Shown: positions 34,703-44,378, numbered from the stretch's first letter. The stretch is 64,000 nucleotides of DNA from Sunxiuqinia sp963974515 (GCF_963974515.1 NZ_CAXBDD010000010.1:18598-82597); one strand, 5' to 3'. A program made the numbers and translations. Notes: a model not told the origin generated them from the letters alone.

Positions 34703-37700
34703 ATGAAGAAAGTAATCACATATAGTCTGCGAATCCTGGGGTATTTGCTTTTACTGGTTGTAGTTGTTGTTTTGCTGGCCGGTTTGCTCATTCAGACTGC
34801 ACCGGTAAAGCGCAAGCTTGCTGATTTGGGGGGCGAGCAGGCTTCGGCTGCTCTCAATGGGCAACTGACCATTGGAGAGCTCGATGGCAATTACTTTACT
34901 AACCTGCAATTGCATGATGTTTTGTTGATGGGCGACGACGATACGATTGCATACATTGGTGAAGTTAGCCTGGATTACTCCTTGTGGCCCTTGCTACAGA
35001 ATAAGTTGCAGATTCGTTCGATCCTGATCAGCCGGCCCTATTTCTACCTGGAGCAGCAAGCTGATTCGAGCTGGAATGTGCAGCAGCTCGCCAAACCTTC
35101 AGAAGAAGAAGCTGATGCCAGCAGTACTCCCTCCACCTTTGAGTTGGAGGTGACTCGCTTCGAACTGGCCGACGGGAGTGTCCGTATTTATTCGTTTGAT
35201 ACCTTGATTCCGCGCCAGGTTGAAAATCTGAACACCAAATTGAGCTTACAGTATGCTACTGACAAGCAGCAACTGGTGTTGAATGAATTTTCACTGTCTA
35301 CCCATCAGCCATATTTTGAATTGCAGCAATTGGCCCTTCAACTTAACCGGAATCAGGAAGTCATCCGGCTTTCCGATTTTCACCTGAAAACAGCCCGCAA
35401 CCAATTGGATGGAAGCGGGAATTTCGCGGGAGTTCCGGAGCGGAAGGGAGCGGTCAAACTGAATAGCGAACCCCTAAGCATCCAAGAGTTTGAGTTTTTT
35501 CTGTCTGGATTTGAATTGCCCGCCTCGCCGGTGTTTAAGCTCGATGCCTCGATTGATCAGGATGCTGCTGCAGCAACCATTGACCTTGAGGATGAAGGGC
35601 AGTTAATTCATCTCGACGTCACATCTTCAAACTTGGCGGCTTTCCTTTTTAACCAGGATGCACCGATTCTGCAGTACACCGTGGAGGGCACCTTCGAAAA
35701 CATTGACTTGGCACACTGGTTGGGTGATTCGGATTTGAACTACCTGGTAAATGGGCAGTTTACTGTGGATGGAAGCGGCATCGATTTGGAAACGGCAGTG
35801 ACCAGGCTGGAAGGTAACTTTAGTGATTTGCTGGTTGATGGCCGGCAGGTGGAAAAGTTGCTGCTGAATGTTGATTTGAACAAGGGAAATTTGAAGGGCT
35901 TTGCACAAGGCCGGGGCGATTTTGGTTCGTTTTACCTAAAACCTGAGCTGGAAAATCTGCAGGGTGAGCCTACCTATTCTTTTGAACTGACCACAGAAAG
36001 GCTTGATTTGGCAGCATTAACCGGCAATGACAGCCTGAAGTCGGACCTGAACCTACTGGCCAGCGTTAAGGGAAAAGGGTTTGATCCTAAAACCTTGCAG
36101 GCCAAAGGGGATATTTGGTCGAGGAAATCCAGCTTTCAGGATGTCCAAGTGGATACCCTGTTTGCTAAACTGGCATACGAAAAAGAAGCAGTCCATATCG
36201 ATTCGCTGAGGCTGGAAACAAAAGGTCTGCTGGTGAAGGCCAGTGGCGATTACAGCCTGAAAGGCAGTTCAGATCTTTCGCTCGAGGCATCTTTCGATGG
36301 AGTTGAAGAATTCGCCGCTTATATTCCGATGGAAGATTTTGCGACCAGCGGCGAAATTCATGCACGCTTGTGGGGAACAACGGATTCGCTCCGCCTGGAG
36401 TCGGTGCTGAAGCTGAACCAAACCTCCTATCAGAATATGACATTGGACCGCTTGCTGGTGGAAGCGCAAGGATTGCTTGCCGCGAACGACACAATGATCA
36501 ACGCACAAATTCAGGCCTACGACTTGTTCAGTAATAATTTCACGGTCGATTCACTGGTTTTCAGTGTAGAAGCAGCCCCGGATTCGGTGTTTATGGACGG
36601 GCGACTGGTAAGCGACGAATTGAGCACGGACATGCAGGCTGGCCTTCGCCTGCAGGATGTGATTCGAATCAGCTTATCTGAGTGGCAGATTGACTACCAG
36701 GATCAACATTGGAGCTTACAGGATCCTCCGGCAGTTTTCGAAATCGATTCCGTCAATTACAGGCTGGAGAATTTTAAGCTGGTTTCAGGAACGGCTGACA
36801 CCAGTCAGTATTTGTCGGCTCAGGGGGTGATTAGCCGGGAGGGAGTGGAAGATTTTAGCATGCAGGTTGCCAACATCAATTTGGCACAACTTTTAAAATT
36901 GACGGGGCAGGATATCGAGGCTTCGGGCCTGATTAATTTGTCGGTGGATTTGTCTGGAACGGCTGATGACCCGCTTGTTGATGGAGATTTTAGTTTGGAT
37001 GAGGCCATGATGAATGACTACCATTTTACTGATTTTGGCGGAACGTTCGCTTATTCGGGCAAACAACTGGAGATGGACGCACAGATTATACCGCAGGACA
37101 GCGGAAAATTTGTCTTTTCGGGAATCATTCCGTTTGAGTTGATGCTGGATAGTATGGGAGTGAAGTTCAACCCCAAAGACTCGTTGGATGCCCATCTGAC
37201 GATTGAAGAATTTCCACTGGCCATTTTGCAGATAGTAAATATAGGAGAAGGGGTTTCCGGCTATATCGAGGGTGATGTTACCGTGAAAGGAAGCATGGAA
37301 TCACCCGATCCGGAAGGTGGTTTTCATTTGGTGGATGCTTCGCTGCTAATTTCTGAATATGGGGTGGATTACCGCGAAATCAAGTTCGGAATTGACTTTC
37401 AAGGAGAAGAAGTTTTGTTGGATACGCTGCTTATTCGCTCCGATGACGGGACCTTGACAGGTGGTGGGCGAATCGGGTTTAGCTCCGACTTTTACAGGGG
37501 TGACGTGAATGACTCTGAGATCAAGCTGCAGTTTGATAAATTCAATCCGGTCAATCACAGACAATTTAATATGCAGGTTTCGGGTAACGCCAGCCTCGGA
37601 GGATCGAAAGATGATGTGAAGTTTGATGGTGACCTGAACGTTCCACAAAGTGAGATTTATTTGCCCGCCATCTTCAATCTGATGGGAAAAATGGTTGAAG

Positions 37701-38581
37701 CGGAGATGCCCCAGCCTATATTAGTGCGCGAATTGCAAGCCATCGAATCGGGCACCATCGATTCCATCAATATTTCGGAGATTGACACCACAGCGACGGA
37801 TAGCCTGAAGTTTGACTACTTCAATAATTTGACCGGTGAAGTGCGGCTGAAGATTCCAAAAAATACCTGGATTAAGAATGAAGACATGCACATTGAAATT
37901 TCGGGAGACCTGGAATTCATTAAGCACAAGCAATTTTTCGAGCTTTTTGGTTCAGTTGAAGTGGTGCGCGGGCAGTACGACCTGTTGGGACGGACCTTTA
38001 TGATTGAGTCCGGCACCATCAGTTTTCAGGGAGGCGAAGAGCTGATGCCGCGAATGGATATTACCGCCAGTTATGTGTTTCGTAACACGGAGCGTGTGCA
38101 GCAAGAACTGAGAGTGGCGATCAGCGGGACAGCCGAACAACCGGCCGTTAGCTTTAGCATGGACGGCAGCAGTGTGAGCGAAGGTGACGCATTGTCGTAC
38201 ATCCTGTTTGGCAAGAGTATGAATGAGCTGAGCATGGACCAGCAGGAAAATGTGGCAGGCGCCGGTAGTATGGCAGGACAGGCGGCAGCCTCCATCCTGT
38301 CGTCTCAGCTGACCGACTTTTTGGGCGACAAGATCAACGTAGATTACATTGAGGTAAAGAGTGAGGGTAACTTCGAAAACGCTACGGTGGTGGTGGGAAA
38401 ATACATTACCAACGACCTGTTTGTGAGCTACGAGCAGCGCTTTGGCGAAACGGATCAGAAAGACATGGCTAAGTACGAAGTGAAGCTCGAATACGAGCTT
38501 TTCAGATTCCTGTTTTTCCAATTAAACAACTCCTCCAACGACAGTGGTTTTGATGTGATTTTTAAGCTCAGTGCGGAATAA
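34703..38581 (+). CDS. tamB: Translocation/assembly module protein TamB
   Basis: A 1292-residue AsmA-like bridge protein. One N-terminal membrane anchor (residues about 7-30, LRILGYLLLLVVVVVLLAGLLI) is followed by a very long periplasmic beta-rich region. The C-terminal TamB (DUF490) domain ends EYELFRFLFFQLNNSSNDSGFDVIFKL. SYILFGKSMNELSMDQQ and KYITNDLFVSYEQRFGETDQ are family-typical. It is thought to span the periplasm as a hydrophobic groove for phospholipid transport and to pair with TamA; the Omp85 gene ends 225 bases upstream. Numerous antisense open frames inside are shadows. Confidence 0.93.
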   Translation: MKKVITYSLRILGYLLLLVVVVVLLAGLLIQTAPVKRKLADLGGEQASAALNGQLTIGELDGNYFTNLQLHDVLLMGDDDTIAYIGEVSLDYSLWPLLQNKLQIRSILISRPYFYLEQQADSSWNVQQLAKPSEEEADASSTPSTFELEVTRFELADGSVRIYSFDTLIPRQVENLNTKLSLQYATDKQQLVLNEFSLSTHQPYFELQQLALQLNRNQEVIRLSDFHLKTARNQLDGSGNFAGVPERKGAVKLNSEPLSIQEFEFFLSGFELPASPVFKLDASIDQDAAAATIDLEDEGQLIHLDVTSSNLAAFLFNQDAPILQYTVEGTFENIDLAHWLGDSDLNYLVNGQFTVDGSGIDLETAVTRLEGNFSDLLVDGRQVEKLLLNVDLNKGNLKGFAQGRGDFGSFYLKPELENLQGEPTYSFELTTERLDLAALTGNDSLKSDLNLLASVKGKGFDPKTLQAKGDIWSRKSSFQDVQVDTLFAKLAYEKEAVHIDSLRLETKGLLVKASGDYSLKGSSDLSLEASFDGVEEFAAYIPMEDFATSGEIHARLWGTTDSLRLESVLKLNQTSYQNMTLDRLLVEAQGLLAANDTMINAQIQAYDLFSNNFTVDSLVFSVEAAPDSVFMDGRLVSDELSTDMQAGLRLQDVIRISLSEWQIDYQDQHWSLQDPPAVFEIDSVNYRLENFKLVSGTADTSQYLSAQGVISREGVEDFSMQVANINLAQLLKLTGQDIEASGLINLSVDLSGTADDPLVDGDFSLDEAMMNDYHFTDFGGTFAYSGKQLEMDAQIIPQDSGKFVFSGIIPFELMLDSMGVKFNPKDSLDAHLTIEEFPLAILQIVNIGEGVSGYIEGDVTVKGSMESPDPEGGFHLVDASLLISEYGVDYREIKFGIDFQGEEVLLDTLLIRSDDGTLTGGGRIGFSSDFYRGDVNDSEIKLQFDKFNPVNHRQFNMQVSGNASLGGSKDDVKFDGDLNVPQSEIYLPAIFNLMGKMVEAEMPQPILVRELQAIESGTIDSINISEIDTTATDSLKFDYFNNLTGEVRLKIPKNTWIKNEDMHIEISGDLEFIKHKQFFELFGSVEVVRGQYDLLGRTFMIESGTISFQGGEELMPRMDITASYVFRNTERVQQELRVAISGTAEQPAVSFSMDGSSVSEGDALSYILFGKSMNELSMDQQENVAGAGSMAGQAAASILSSQLTDFLGDKINVDYIEVKSEGNFENATVVVGKYITNDLFVSYEQRFGETDQKDMAKYEVKLEYELFRFLFFQLNNSSNDSGFDVIFKLSAE

Positions 38582-38736
38582 GACTGGAGCAGAGCTTTAG
38601 CTGATTATGTAAAAGCGTTAGTATGAGTAGATAGTCGTCAGTTTTTTCATTTTCATTAAATGAATTCAACAAGTGAGAACCATTTGAAGGCGGAACAAGT
38701 ATAATTCATTAAATTTAACCGAAATTGGAATCATTC

Positions 38737-39795
38737 ATGGGACAGATCGTTGATATCATCAAATCACTCCTGCAGCCGGGATCGGTGTTGTTACTCGTTA
38801 TTTTGTTGTTGATCTTCAATTCCTGGATTTTTAACCGGTTCAAATCAGTCAAGTCCGATGCAAATATCGCCAAACGCTCAGTTTCGTTTTTTCTGGTGCT
38901 GTTTGGTGCACTTTCATTTATATTGGTGTTGCCGATTGAAAAATCGCTGAAAGGGCAAATTTTGAGTTTTTTCGGCATCATCATCAGTGCAGGGATTGCG
39001 CTGAGTTCGACCACCGTGCTAGGTAACCTGATCGCAGGGTTGATGAACAATTCGATGAAGCGGTTTCGCAACGGAGACCTGATTAGTTTGGATCAGATGC
39101 AAGGCAGGGTAATTAAGAAGAGTATTTTCCATACGGAGATTCAGCTTGAAGACAGCAATTTTATGACGATTCCCAACTTGTACATTGCCACTCACCCGGT
39201 TAAGCTTACCCGTAAAACCAATACCGTTATTTCCACCACCGTTTCGTTGGGCTACGATGTGCCGCGCGGTAAAATTGAAGACGCCTTGAAAGAAGCTGCA
39301 AGCGCTACCGGGCTCAACGATCCGTACGTTTATATCACCGAGTTGGGCGATTATTCGGTCGTGTATAAAATTCATGGGTTTCTCGATGATGCCAGTAAAT
39401 ATTTCAGTACAGCTTCTTTGCTAAATGGACACGTGATGGATTTTTTGCATGCCAATGGAATCGAGATAGTTTCGCCAACATTTATGAACCAGAGAAGAGT
39501 GGAAGAAAAGGAATTCATCCCGAAGCAGAACCACAAAAATCCGGTGGAAGAAAAGGGCCCTTCGCCCGAAGAATTGATTTTTGACGAAGCTATTGAGTCG
39601 GAGAAAATTGAGAAGAAAAAGGATTATCTGGAGGAGCTTGTTGACAAGCAGGAAGCACTGAAAAAGCAGTTAAATGAAATGAAAGACGAGACCGAAGTGA
39701 ATAGAACGAAAGCTTCGATTGACAAAATTGGAAAGCAAAAAAGGAAGGTTGAACAGAGTATTCAGAAACAGATAAATAAAAACGAAAAGAAATGA
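38737..39795 (+). CDS. MscS family mechanosensitive ion channel
   Basis: A 352-residue small-conductance mechanosensitive channel. Three hydrophobic helices (residues about 10-100) lead into the pore helix region GIALSSTTVLGNLIAGLMNNSMKRFRNGDLI and the beta domain (IQLEDSNFMTIPNLYIATHPVKL). An alpha/beta vestibule follows. A charged coiled-coil tail of about 70 residues (EKIEKKKDYLEELVDKQEALKKQLNEM) ends the protein, an extension absent from E. coli MscS. The ATG at 38737 is preferred over an in-frame TTG four codons earlier. It opens on hypo-osmotic shock by family. Confidence 0.92.
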   Translation: MGQIVDIIKSLLQPGSVLLLVILLLIFNSWIFNRFKSVKSDANIAKRSVSFFLVLFGALSFILVLPIEKSLKGQILSFFGIIISAGIALSSTTVLGNLIAGLMNNSMKRFRNGDLISLDQMQGRVIKKSIFHTEIQLEDSNFMTIPNLYIATHPVKLTRKTNTVISTTVSLGYDVPRGKIEDALKEAASATGLNDPYVYITELGDYSVVYKIHGFLDDASKYFSTASLLNGHVMDFLHANGIEIVSPTFMNQRRVEEKEFIPKQNHKNPVEEKGPSPEELIFDEAIESEKIEKKKDYLEELVDKQEALKKQLNEMKDETEVNRTKASIDKIGKQKRKVEQSIQKQINKNEKK

Positions 39796-39801
39796 AACCA
39801 G

Positions 39802-39834
39802 AAAGAGGCTGCCTTTTTGGGCAACCTCTTTTAT
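39802..39834 (+). terminator. Intrinsic terminator after the MscS gene
   Basis: AAAGAGG-C-TGCC (39802-39813), a six-base loop and GGCA-A-CCTCTTT form a stem with one mismatch, ending in TTTT. It lies seven bases after the stop codon and separates the gene from the convergent exported protein. Confidence 0.75.
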
Positions 39835-39853
39835 CGTAGTTGATTTTGAATGG

Positions 39854-40348
39854 TTAAAAGGCAACTTTAATTCCAATTCCCGGGTCAATCGAGAATAGCA
39901 CGGTGCCTTCCGTTACAATCTCGAGATAAGGTTTAAAGTCAATTCCAAAGGCAATGGGCACGTCGGGGATTTTATACTCGAGTCCGAAAATGCCGTCAAT
40001 TCCGAGTCCCAGATCACCATCACCAATATCGTGCGGGTGGTCGTACCAAGCCGGGCCGCCCCGGCCGTCAAAATCATCGCCATAAACAGCGACGTGCCCA
40101 CCAACACCATAAATCCAGTTCAGTCCCGGTTCGTTAAAAGCCATTTGGTTTTTCTCCCACAGGCCGGTTACACTGAATCCGTCGTGCCAGAAGCCAATAA
40201 TCCCTTCAATGGCGGAGGGGCCGTAATTCTTTTTTAATGTTATTCCAGATGTCCCTCCCGAACGAAGTCCGATAGCGTAATCATATTGAGCCATGGCTAT
40301 TCCTGAAAAGAAAAACATCAATGTCAAAAAAATAATACTCTTTTTCAT
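39854..40348 (-). CDS. Exported beta-rich protein of unknown function
   Basis: A 164-residue protein with a signal peptide (ends SGIAMA-QYDYA). The mature part of about 144 residues alternates short strands (AIGLRSGGTSGITLKKNYG; AIEGIIGFWHDGFSVTGLWEKN; WIYGVGGHVAVYG; LGIDGIFGLEYKIPDVPIAFGIDFKPYLEI) and ends in an aromatic residue (GIGIKVAF). That suggests a small eight-stranded outer-membrane barrel. No family is recognised with certainty. A candidate -7 element TAATTTTG lies 35 bases upstream. Confidence 0.75.
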   Translation of the reverse strand: MKKSIIFLTLMFFFSGIAMAQYDYAIGLRSGGTSGITLKKNYGPSAIEGIIGFWHDGFSVTGLWEKNQMAFNEPGLNWIYGVGGHVAVYGDDFDGRGGPAWYDHPHDIGDGDLGLGIDGIFGLEYKIPDVPIAFGIDFKPYLEIVTEGTVLFSIDPGIGIKVAF

Positions 40349-40382
40349 AGCTAATGATTTTAATTTCGGTGGAGATACTTCC

Positions 40383-40390
40383 CAAAATTA
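40383..40390 (-). promoter_or_regulatory. Candidate -7 element for the exported protein gene
   Basis: The minus strand reads TAATTTTG, a full TAnnTTTG match, about 35 bases before the ATG at 40348. No good -33 TTG was found at the expected distance. Confidence 0.35.
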
Positions 40391-40935
40391 TACCTAAACG
40401 TTGGGGCGTTGTTTTTGAATACTGTTTTTTAGCCCCCTGGCGAGCTGATTTCCGGATTATTTGATAAATGGTCGGATGTCGATGTTGTGGCGCTTAAACC
40501 TCAATTTGTGGATTTATTGCGCCAAATGTCCTTACTGAAAAAATCAGTTTGTATGCGTTTTTAATTCAAAGGTTTCCAGTTGATTACTGAAAATCCCGAA
40601 AATGGGCATTTTTTGCGATCCCTTGGTTTCACAAAAAAAATCACATTTGTGCGAAACACAGTATGACAGACTTTTTCGGATTTTGATCAGCGCTTTGAAC
40701 CTGGATACTCTTTTTTCTTGAAAGCTACGAATGTAGCTGCCGGAATCTCTTGTTCTGAGAAAACGGTTATCAGAATGAGAAAAAAAAAGATTTCCGAATG
40801 ACAGAGGTATGAACGGTGCAGGCTGGCTTCAATTGGCTGTCAGGTGGCAATTGAACTTAGGTTAGTGATTTATATTGAGGTGTTTAGTGAACTCTTGGCC
40901 TAAGCCGTTTTTTCGATTACGATTTTATTGACGGA

Positions 40936-40965
40936 TTCAGTCGATCAATCTTGGAATTATATTTG
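40936..40965 (+). promoter_or_regulatory. Candidate promoter for the OmpA-like operon
   Basis: TATATTTG at 40958-40965 matches the -7 consensus, and TTC (one base from TTG) lies 19 bases upstream at 40936-40938. The start site would be about 28 bases before the ATG at 41001. Confidence 0.45.
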
Positions 40966-41000
40966 GAATAGTGGAGGTACCAAACTTTAAAAAAAGGAAA

Positions 41001-41687
41001 ATGAAAACTTCAAGATTAACAGCTTTCTCTGCGATGTTCTTATCGGTGTTTCTAATTCTGTCTTCGTGCAACAGTTCCCGAACCTTGAAGGGTGGTGCGA
41101 TCGGTGCGGGTGCTGGCGGAGCCCTGGGCGGATTGATCGGGTCAAAATCAGACAATACCGCTAAAGGGGCTATTCTGGGCGCCGTTATTGGCGGTACGGC
41201 CGGTGCGTTGGTCGGCAAATACATGGACAAACAAGCAGAAGAACTCGAGCGTGATTTGGAAGGGGCAACGGTTGAGCGGATTGGTGAAGGGATTAAAATC
41301 ACATTCGACTCGGGAATTTTGTTTGGTTTCGACTCATCAAGCTTAACAGCCGCTTCAAAACAAAACATTAACGAACTGGCCGAAACCCTGAATAAGTACG
41401 AAAACACTGAAATCCTGATTGAAGGGCATACAGACAACAAGGGAAGTGAAGAGTACAATCAAAGATTGTCGGAGCGAAGAGCGGAGTCCGTTGGTGATTT
41501 GCTTGTTAGCACAGGAGTTGTTGGATCTCGGATTACCCAGATTGGGTATGGCGAGATGCAGCCCATTGCCGATAACAGTACCGATTATGGCCGCATTCAG
41601 AATCGACGGGTTGAGGTGGCTATTTTTGCAAACGACAAATTGAAGCGGGCAGCGAAACGAGGAGATATTGGCGAGCTGGAAAATTAA
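41001..41687 (+). CDS. OmpA family lipoprotein with glycine-zipper segment
   Basis: A 228-residue lipoprotein. The signal peptide ends in a lipobox ILSSC with Cys23 as the lipidated residue. Residues about 30-75 form a Gly/Ala-rich glycine zipper (GAIGAGAGGALGGLIG; GAILGAVIGGTAGALVG), likely membrane-inserting. The C-terminal OmpA domain (about 100-215) has IEGHTDNKGSEEYNQRLSERRAESV with the peptidoglycan-contacting Asp and Arg. It anchors the outer membrane to the wall. The frame starts ten codons earlier, but AAAGGAAA just before 41001 and the signal peptide favour this Met. Confidence 0.92.
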   Translation: MKTSRLTAFSAMFLSVFLILSSCNSSRTLKGGAIGAGAGGALGGLIGSKSDNTAKGAILGAVIGGTAGALVGKYMDKQAEELERDLEGATVERIGEGIKITFDSGILFGFDSSSLTAASKQNINELAETLNKYENTEILIEGHTDNKGSEEYNQRLSERRAESVGDLLVSTGVVGSRITQIGYGEMQPIADNSTDYGRIQNRRVEVAIFANDKLKRAAKRGDIGELEN

Positions 41688-41719
41688 ATGAATAGTATGA
41701 ACTCATAAAGAATAGAAAC

Positions 41720-42361
41720 ATGAAACGAATGAAAAGATTAATCATAGGATCAACTTTATTGTGTTTGCTGGTTAGTCCGGCGTTAATGGCCCAAGAATCG
41801 GCCACCGGAATTAAAGGAGGCTTGAATTTGTCGAGCTTAACCACCGATGGCAACGATGACAAGAATTTGAAGCTGGGATTTCACGCCGGGGTGTATAATA
41901 AAATTGCGATAAGCGAGAGCTTTGCAATTCAGCCGGAGCTATTGTATTCGATTAAAGGAATGAAACTCGACTACGACAATAGCGCCTTTGCTGACGGTGA
42001 AACCAAGTTCAACCTGAATTACATTGATTTACCCGTGAAATTGGTCTTCAATTTATCGGAAGATTTTGAGTTTCAGGTGGGCCCCTATGTCAGCTATTTG
42101 GTCAGTGCTAATCTGGATACCGATGCTGAAGTATTGGACTATTTCCAGATTGATTCGGAAGATGATATTGACCGCAAAAATTTTAATACATTGGATTACG
42201 GCCTTTCTGCCGGTTTGGGATTCGATTTCCAATCGATCCTGGTTGGATTTAATTACAATATCGGGTTAAACCAGGTGGCTAAGGACGATGAAGCTTCCTA
42301 CGACTTGCTTGGAGACGCGAAAAACAGCGTGATCCAGGTTTATGCTGCCCTGCGATTTTAA
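41720..42361 (+). CDS. PorT-like outer membrane beta-barrel protein
   Basis: A 213-residue exported protein with a signal peptide ending ALMA-QESA. GIKGGLNLSSL and LGFHAGVYNKIAISESFAIQPELLYSIKGMKL are typical of the PorT/outer-membrane beta-barrel (OMP_b-brl_2) family of Bacteroidota. It ends IQVYAALRF with a terminal Phe. Distant PorT relatives belong to type IX secretion, but most are of unknown function. It lies 32 bases after the OmpA gene and 18 bases before the DUF1328 gene, so all three may share one transcript. Confidence 0.87.
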   Translation: MKRMKRLIIGSTLLCLLVSPALMAQESATGIKGGLNLSSLTTDGNDDKNLKLGFHAGVYNKIAISESFAIQPELLYSIKGMKLDYDNSAFADGETKFNLNYIDLPVKLVFNLSEDFEFQVGPYVSYLVSANLDTDAEVLDYFQIDSEDDIDRKNFNTLDYGLSAGLGFDFQSILVGFNYNIGLNQVAKDDEASYDLLGDAKNSVIQVYAALRF

Positions 42362-42379
42362 CCCTTAAAATTAGAAGTT

Positions 42380-42547
42380 ATGTTACGTTTAGTTATTTTA
42401 TTTTTTATTATTGCCCTGATAGCAGCCATTTTTGGTTTTGGAGGCATTGCTGCCGGTGCAGCCGGAATTGCCAAAATTATCTTCTTTATTTTTATCATTT
42501 TGCTCCTCTTGTCAATCATTGGCGGAGGAATTCGGGGATGGAAGTAA
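42380..42547 (+). CDS. DUF1328 family small membrane protein
   Basis: A 55-residue protein, MLRLVILFFIIALIAAIFGF, then a Gly/Ala-rich turn (GGIAAGAAGIAKIIF) and a second helix ending GGGIRGWK. This matches DUF1328 (YtjA-like), a widespread two-helix membrane protein of unknown function, often stress-associated. It directly follows the PorT-like gene. Confidence 0.87.
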   Translation: MLRLVILFFIIALIAAIFGFGGIAAGAAGIAKIIFFIFIILLLLSIIGGGIRGWK

Positions 42548-42686
42548 GCATTGACCGACATATTCAGCGTTTTGAGCAGTAGCGGCAGCCATAGGCTTTT
42601 TCGGAATGAAAACAGGCCGACTCAGATGCATGAAAAAATGAAGACTTGAGTGTGTTTTTTTTTTCATTATCAGACCACTGTAGCTT

Positions 42687-42719
42687 GAAACGGGGAGTCA
42701 ACTGCTGATTTCCCGTTTC
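42687..42719. terminator. Hairpin after xseB, possible terminator
   Basis: GAAACGGG (42687-42694) and CCCGTTTC (42712-42719) form a stem that can extend by a G-U and an A-U pair, with an internal loop of about 15 bases. It starts two bases after the xseB stop on the minus strand but lacks a T-tract there, so termination would be weak. Confidence 0.35.
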
Positions 42720-42721
42720 TC

Positions 42722-42922
42722 CTATTCTTCCATTTCTTTCAGAATGTCTTCGACCTCCTCTTCGGTTTTGTGCAGTTTATCTTTACAAAGTTTAATCAGG
42801 CTTGAAACCCGTTTTACTTGTGCTGATAACTCATCCACATCCAATTCTTCATTTTCAATTTTTGCGAGGATTTCGTCAATTTCATTGACCGCTTCCTGAT
42901 AGCTTGGTTTTTTCGTTGCCAT
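42722..42922 (-). CDS. xseB: Exodeoxyribonuclease VII small subunit
   Basis: A 66-residue XseB: YQEAVNEIDEILAKIENEELDVDELSAQVKRVSSLIKLCKDKL is the usual two-helix coiled-coil pattern. Several copies wrap the XseA tail to form the nuclease that degrades single-stranded DNA in both directions. It starts five bases after the xseA stop. The length is normal. Confidence 0.95.
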   Translation of the reverse strand: MATKKPSYQEAVNEIDEILAKIENEELDVDELSAQVKRVSSLIKLCKDKLHKTEEEVEDILKEMEE

Positions 42923-42927
42923 TGTGC

Positions 42928-44367
42928 TTATTTTTTTGTGAGCTTACTTGTTATTTTTCCATCGGCCAGTTGGGTCACCAATTCATCACCAATATTCAAC
43001 CTGCCAACCGACTTGATCAGCTGACCTTTCTTGTAGGTCAGGCTATAGCCTCGTTTTAAGACGTTTGCCGGATCGACCAGACGAACCTGTCCTTCGAAAT
43101 GTGTGAGCCTATTGCGTTGTCCTTTAAGGTTATTTTTTCCGCTGACCTTCAGTTCCTGTTGCGATTGTTTTATTTGATTCCGTTTGATTCGAAACTGTCG
43201 CTGAATAAAAAAGTGGAGGTTGTCCAGTTTTCGGGCGAGCTGGTGCTTTTCCTCCCTAAGTTGTCCTGTTCCGAGTTTTTCAATCTGGTATTTGTGTTGC
43301 TGAAGTTGTTGTTGTTTGCTTTTTAAGAAAGAGGGAACAGATCGCTCCAACTTCAGGCTGGTTAGTTTAAAGTGGTTGTCTTCCTGGCTAACCATTTGCC
43401 TGATGGTCTGTTTTATGTTTTGTAAGGTTGTTTGAAGGGATTGTTTTTCTGTTTGTAGGCGTTCTCCAACTTCTGTTGCAAAACGTTCTTTCAGTTCATC
43501 CAACATTTGCTCAAAAGCAGCGGCTCCGCTGACCAGAAATTCCGCAACGGCCGTCGGCGTTTTCAATTTGGTGTGGGCTACCAAGTCCACGGCTGTTTCA
43601 TCTTTGTCGTGACCAATGCCGGTAATCACCGGAATCGGGAGCTGGGTAATGTGGTAAGCCAATTCGTAATGGTCGAAACTGGCCAGATCGATTTGAGCGC
43701 CACCTCCCCGGATAATCACAACCACATCAAAAAAATCTTCGTATCGAAAAATTTGTTCCAGAGCCATCATGATGGATCCGGCGGCATCCTTTCCCTGCAT
43801 GATGGCTGGGAACAGCTTGGTGTAAAAATGGATATGGTAGGCATTGTTGGCCAGTTGGTTCTGGAAATCCTGCAAGCCGGCTGCTGTGGGCGACGAAACG
43901 ATGGCGATGCGCTGTGGAACCAAGGGGAGTTCCAACTCCTTGTTCATGTTGAGCACGCCCTCTTCTTCCAATTGAACAATGATCTCACGCCTTTTACGGG
44001 CCATATCGCCCATCGTGTAGCTGGGGTCAATATCGCGGATGTTGAGGCTCAGCCCATACACCGGATGGAATTCCACTTTCGCCTGGATTAACACTTTCAA
44101 ACCTTCAGAAAAAGCCTGTCCGGTGGTCGTTTCAAAATAGGGTTTTAACATGCGAAACGTATACGACCAAATGGTTCCCCGGCATCGGGCCACTACCTCT
44201 TTGGTGGTATCATTTACTTCAATCAGCTCCAGATAACAGTGGCCGGTCCGGTTATTATTCATCTCGCTGATTTCTGCTCTGATCCACATCAAAGCAGGAA
44301 AAGCATCATCCAGTTGTGCTTTGATTTGGTTGTTGAGTTCTGAAAGTGAAAGCTGTGCCGTTGCCAT
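42928..44367 (-). CDS. xseA: Exodeoxyribonuclease VII large subunit
   Basis: A 479-residue XseA. The N-terminal OB-fold (residues 1-100, LSLSELNNQIKAQLDDAFPALMWIRAEISEMNNNRTGHCYLEL pattern) binds single-stranded DNA. The catalytic core (about 125-310) contains IAIVSSPTAAGLQDF, VIIRGGGAQIDLASFDHYELA and PVITGIGHDKDETAVDLVAHTKLKTPTAVAEFL. A long coiled-coil stalk and a C-terminal strand segment (RGYSLTYKKGQLI) follow. The upstream secreted protease gene ends 11 bases away, suggesting cotranscription despite unrelated roles. Confidence 0.96.
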   Translation of the reverse strand: MATAQLSLSELNNQIKAQLDDAFPALMWIRAEISEMNNNRTGHCYLELIEVNDTTKEVVARCRGTIWSYTFRMLKPYFETTTGQAFSEGLKVLIQAKVEFHPVYGLSLNIRDIDPSYTMGDMARKRREIIVQLEEEGVLNMNKELELPLVPQRIAIVSSPTAAGLQDFQNQLANNAYHIHFYTKLFPAIMQGKDAAGSIMMALEQIFRYEDFFDVVVIIRGGGAQIDLASFDHYELAYHITQLPIPVITGIGHDKDETAVDLVAHTKLKTPTAVAEFLVSGAAAFEQMLDELKERFATEVGERLQTEKQSLQTTLQNIKQTIRQMVSQEDNHFKLTSLKLERSVPSFLKSKQQQLQQHKYQIEKLGTGQLREEKHQLARKLDNLHFFIQRQFRIKRNQIKQSQQELKVSGKNNLKGQRNRLTHFEGQVRLVDPANVLKRGYSLTYKKGQLIKSVGRLNIGDELVTQLADGKITSKLTKK

Positions 44368-44378
44368 AACCCATTCGT

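Larger units (their letters stand above)
40349..41000. other. Long intergenic region before the OmpA-like gene
   Basis: This 652-base stretch between divergent genes has no convincing reading frame. It holds a minus-strand -7 candidate at 40383-40390 and a plus-strand promoter at 40936-40965. Several A- or T-tracts occur (around 40628-40636 and 40782-40790), as does AGCTACGAATGTAGCT (40724-40739), a short hairpin. An sRNA or long leader is possible but nothing proves it. Confidence 0.5.

Noticed and set aside
43507..44091. 194-codon frame antisense to xseA
   Set aside because: The conserved exonuclease core is on the other strand; no independent evidence supports it.
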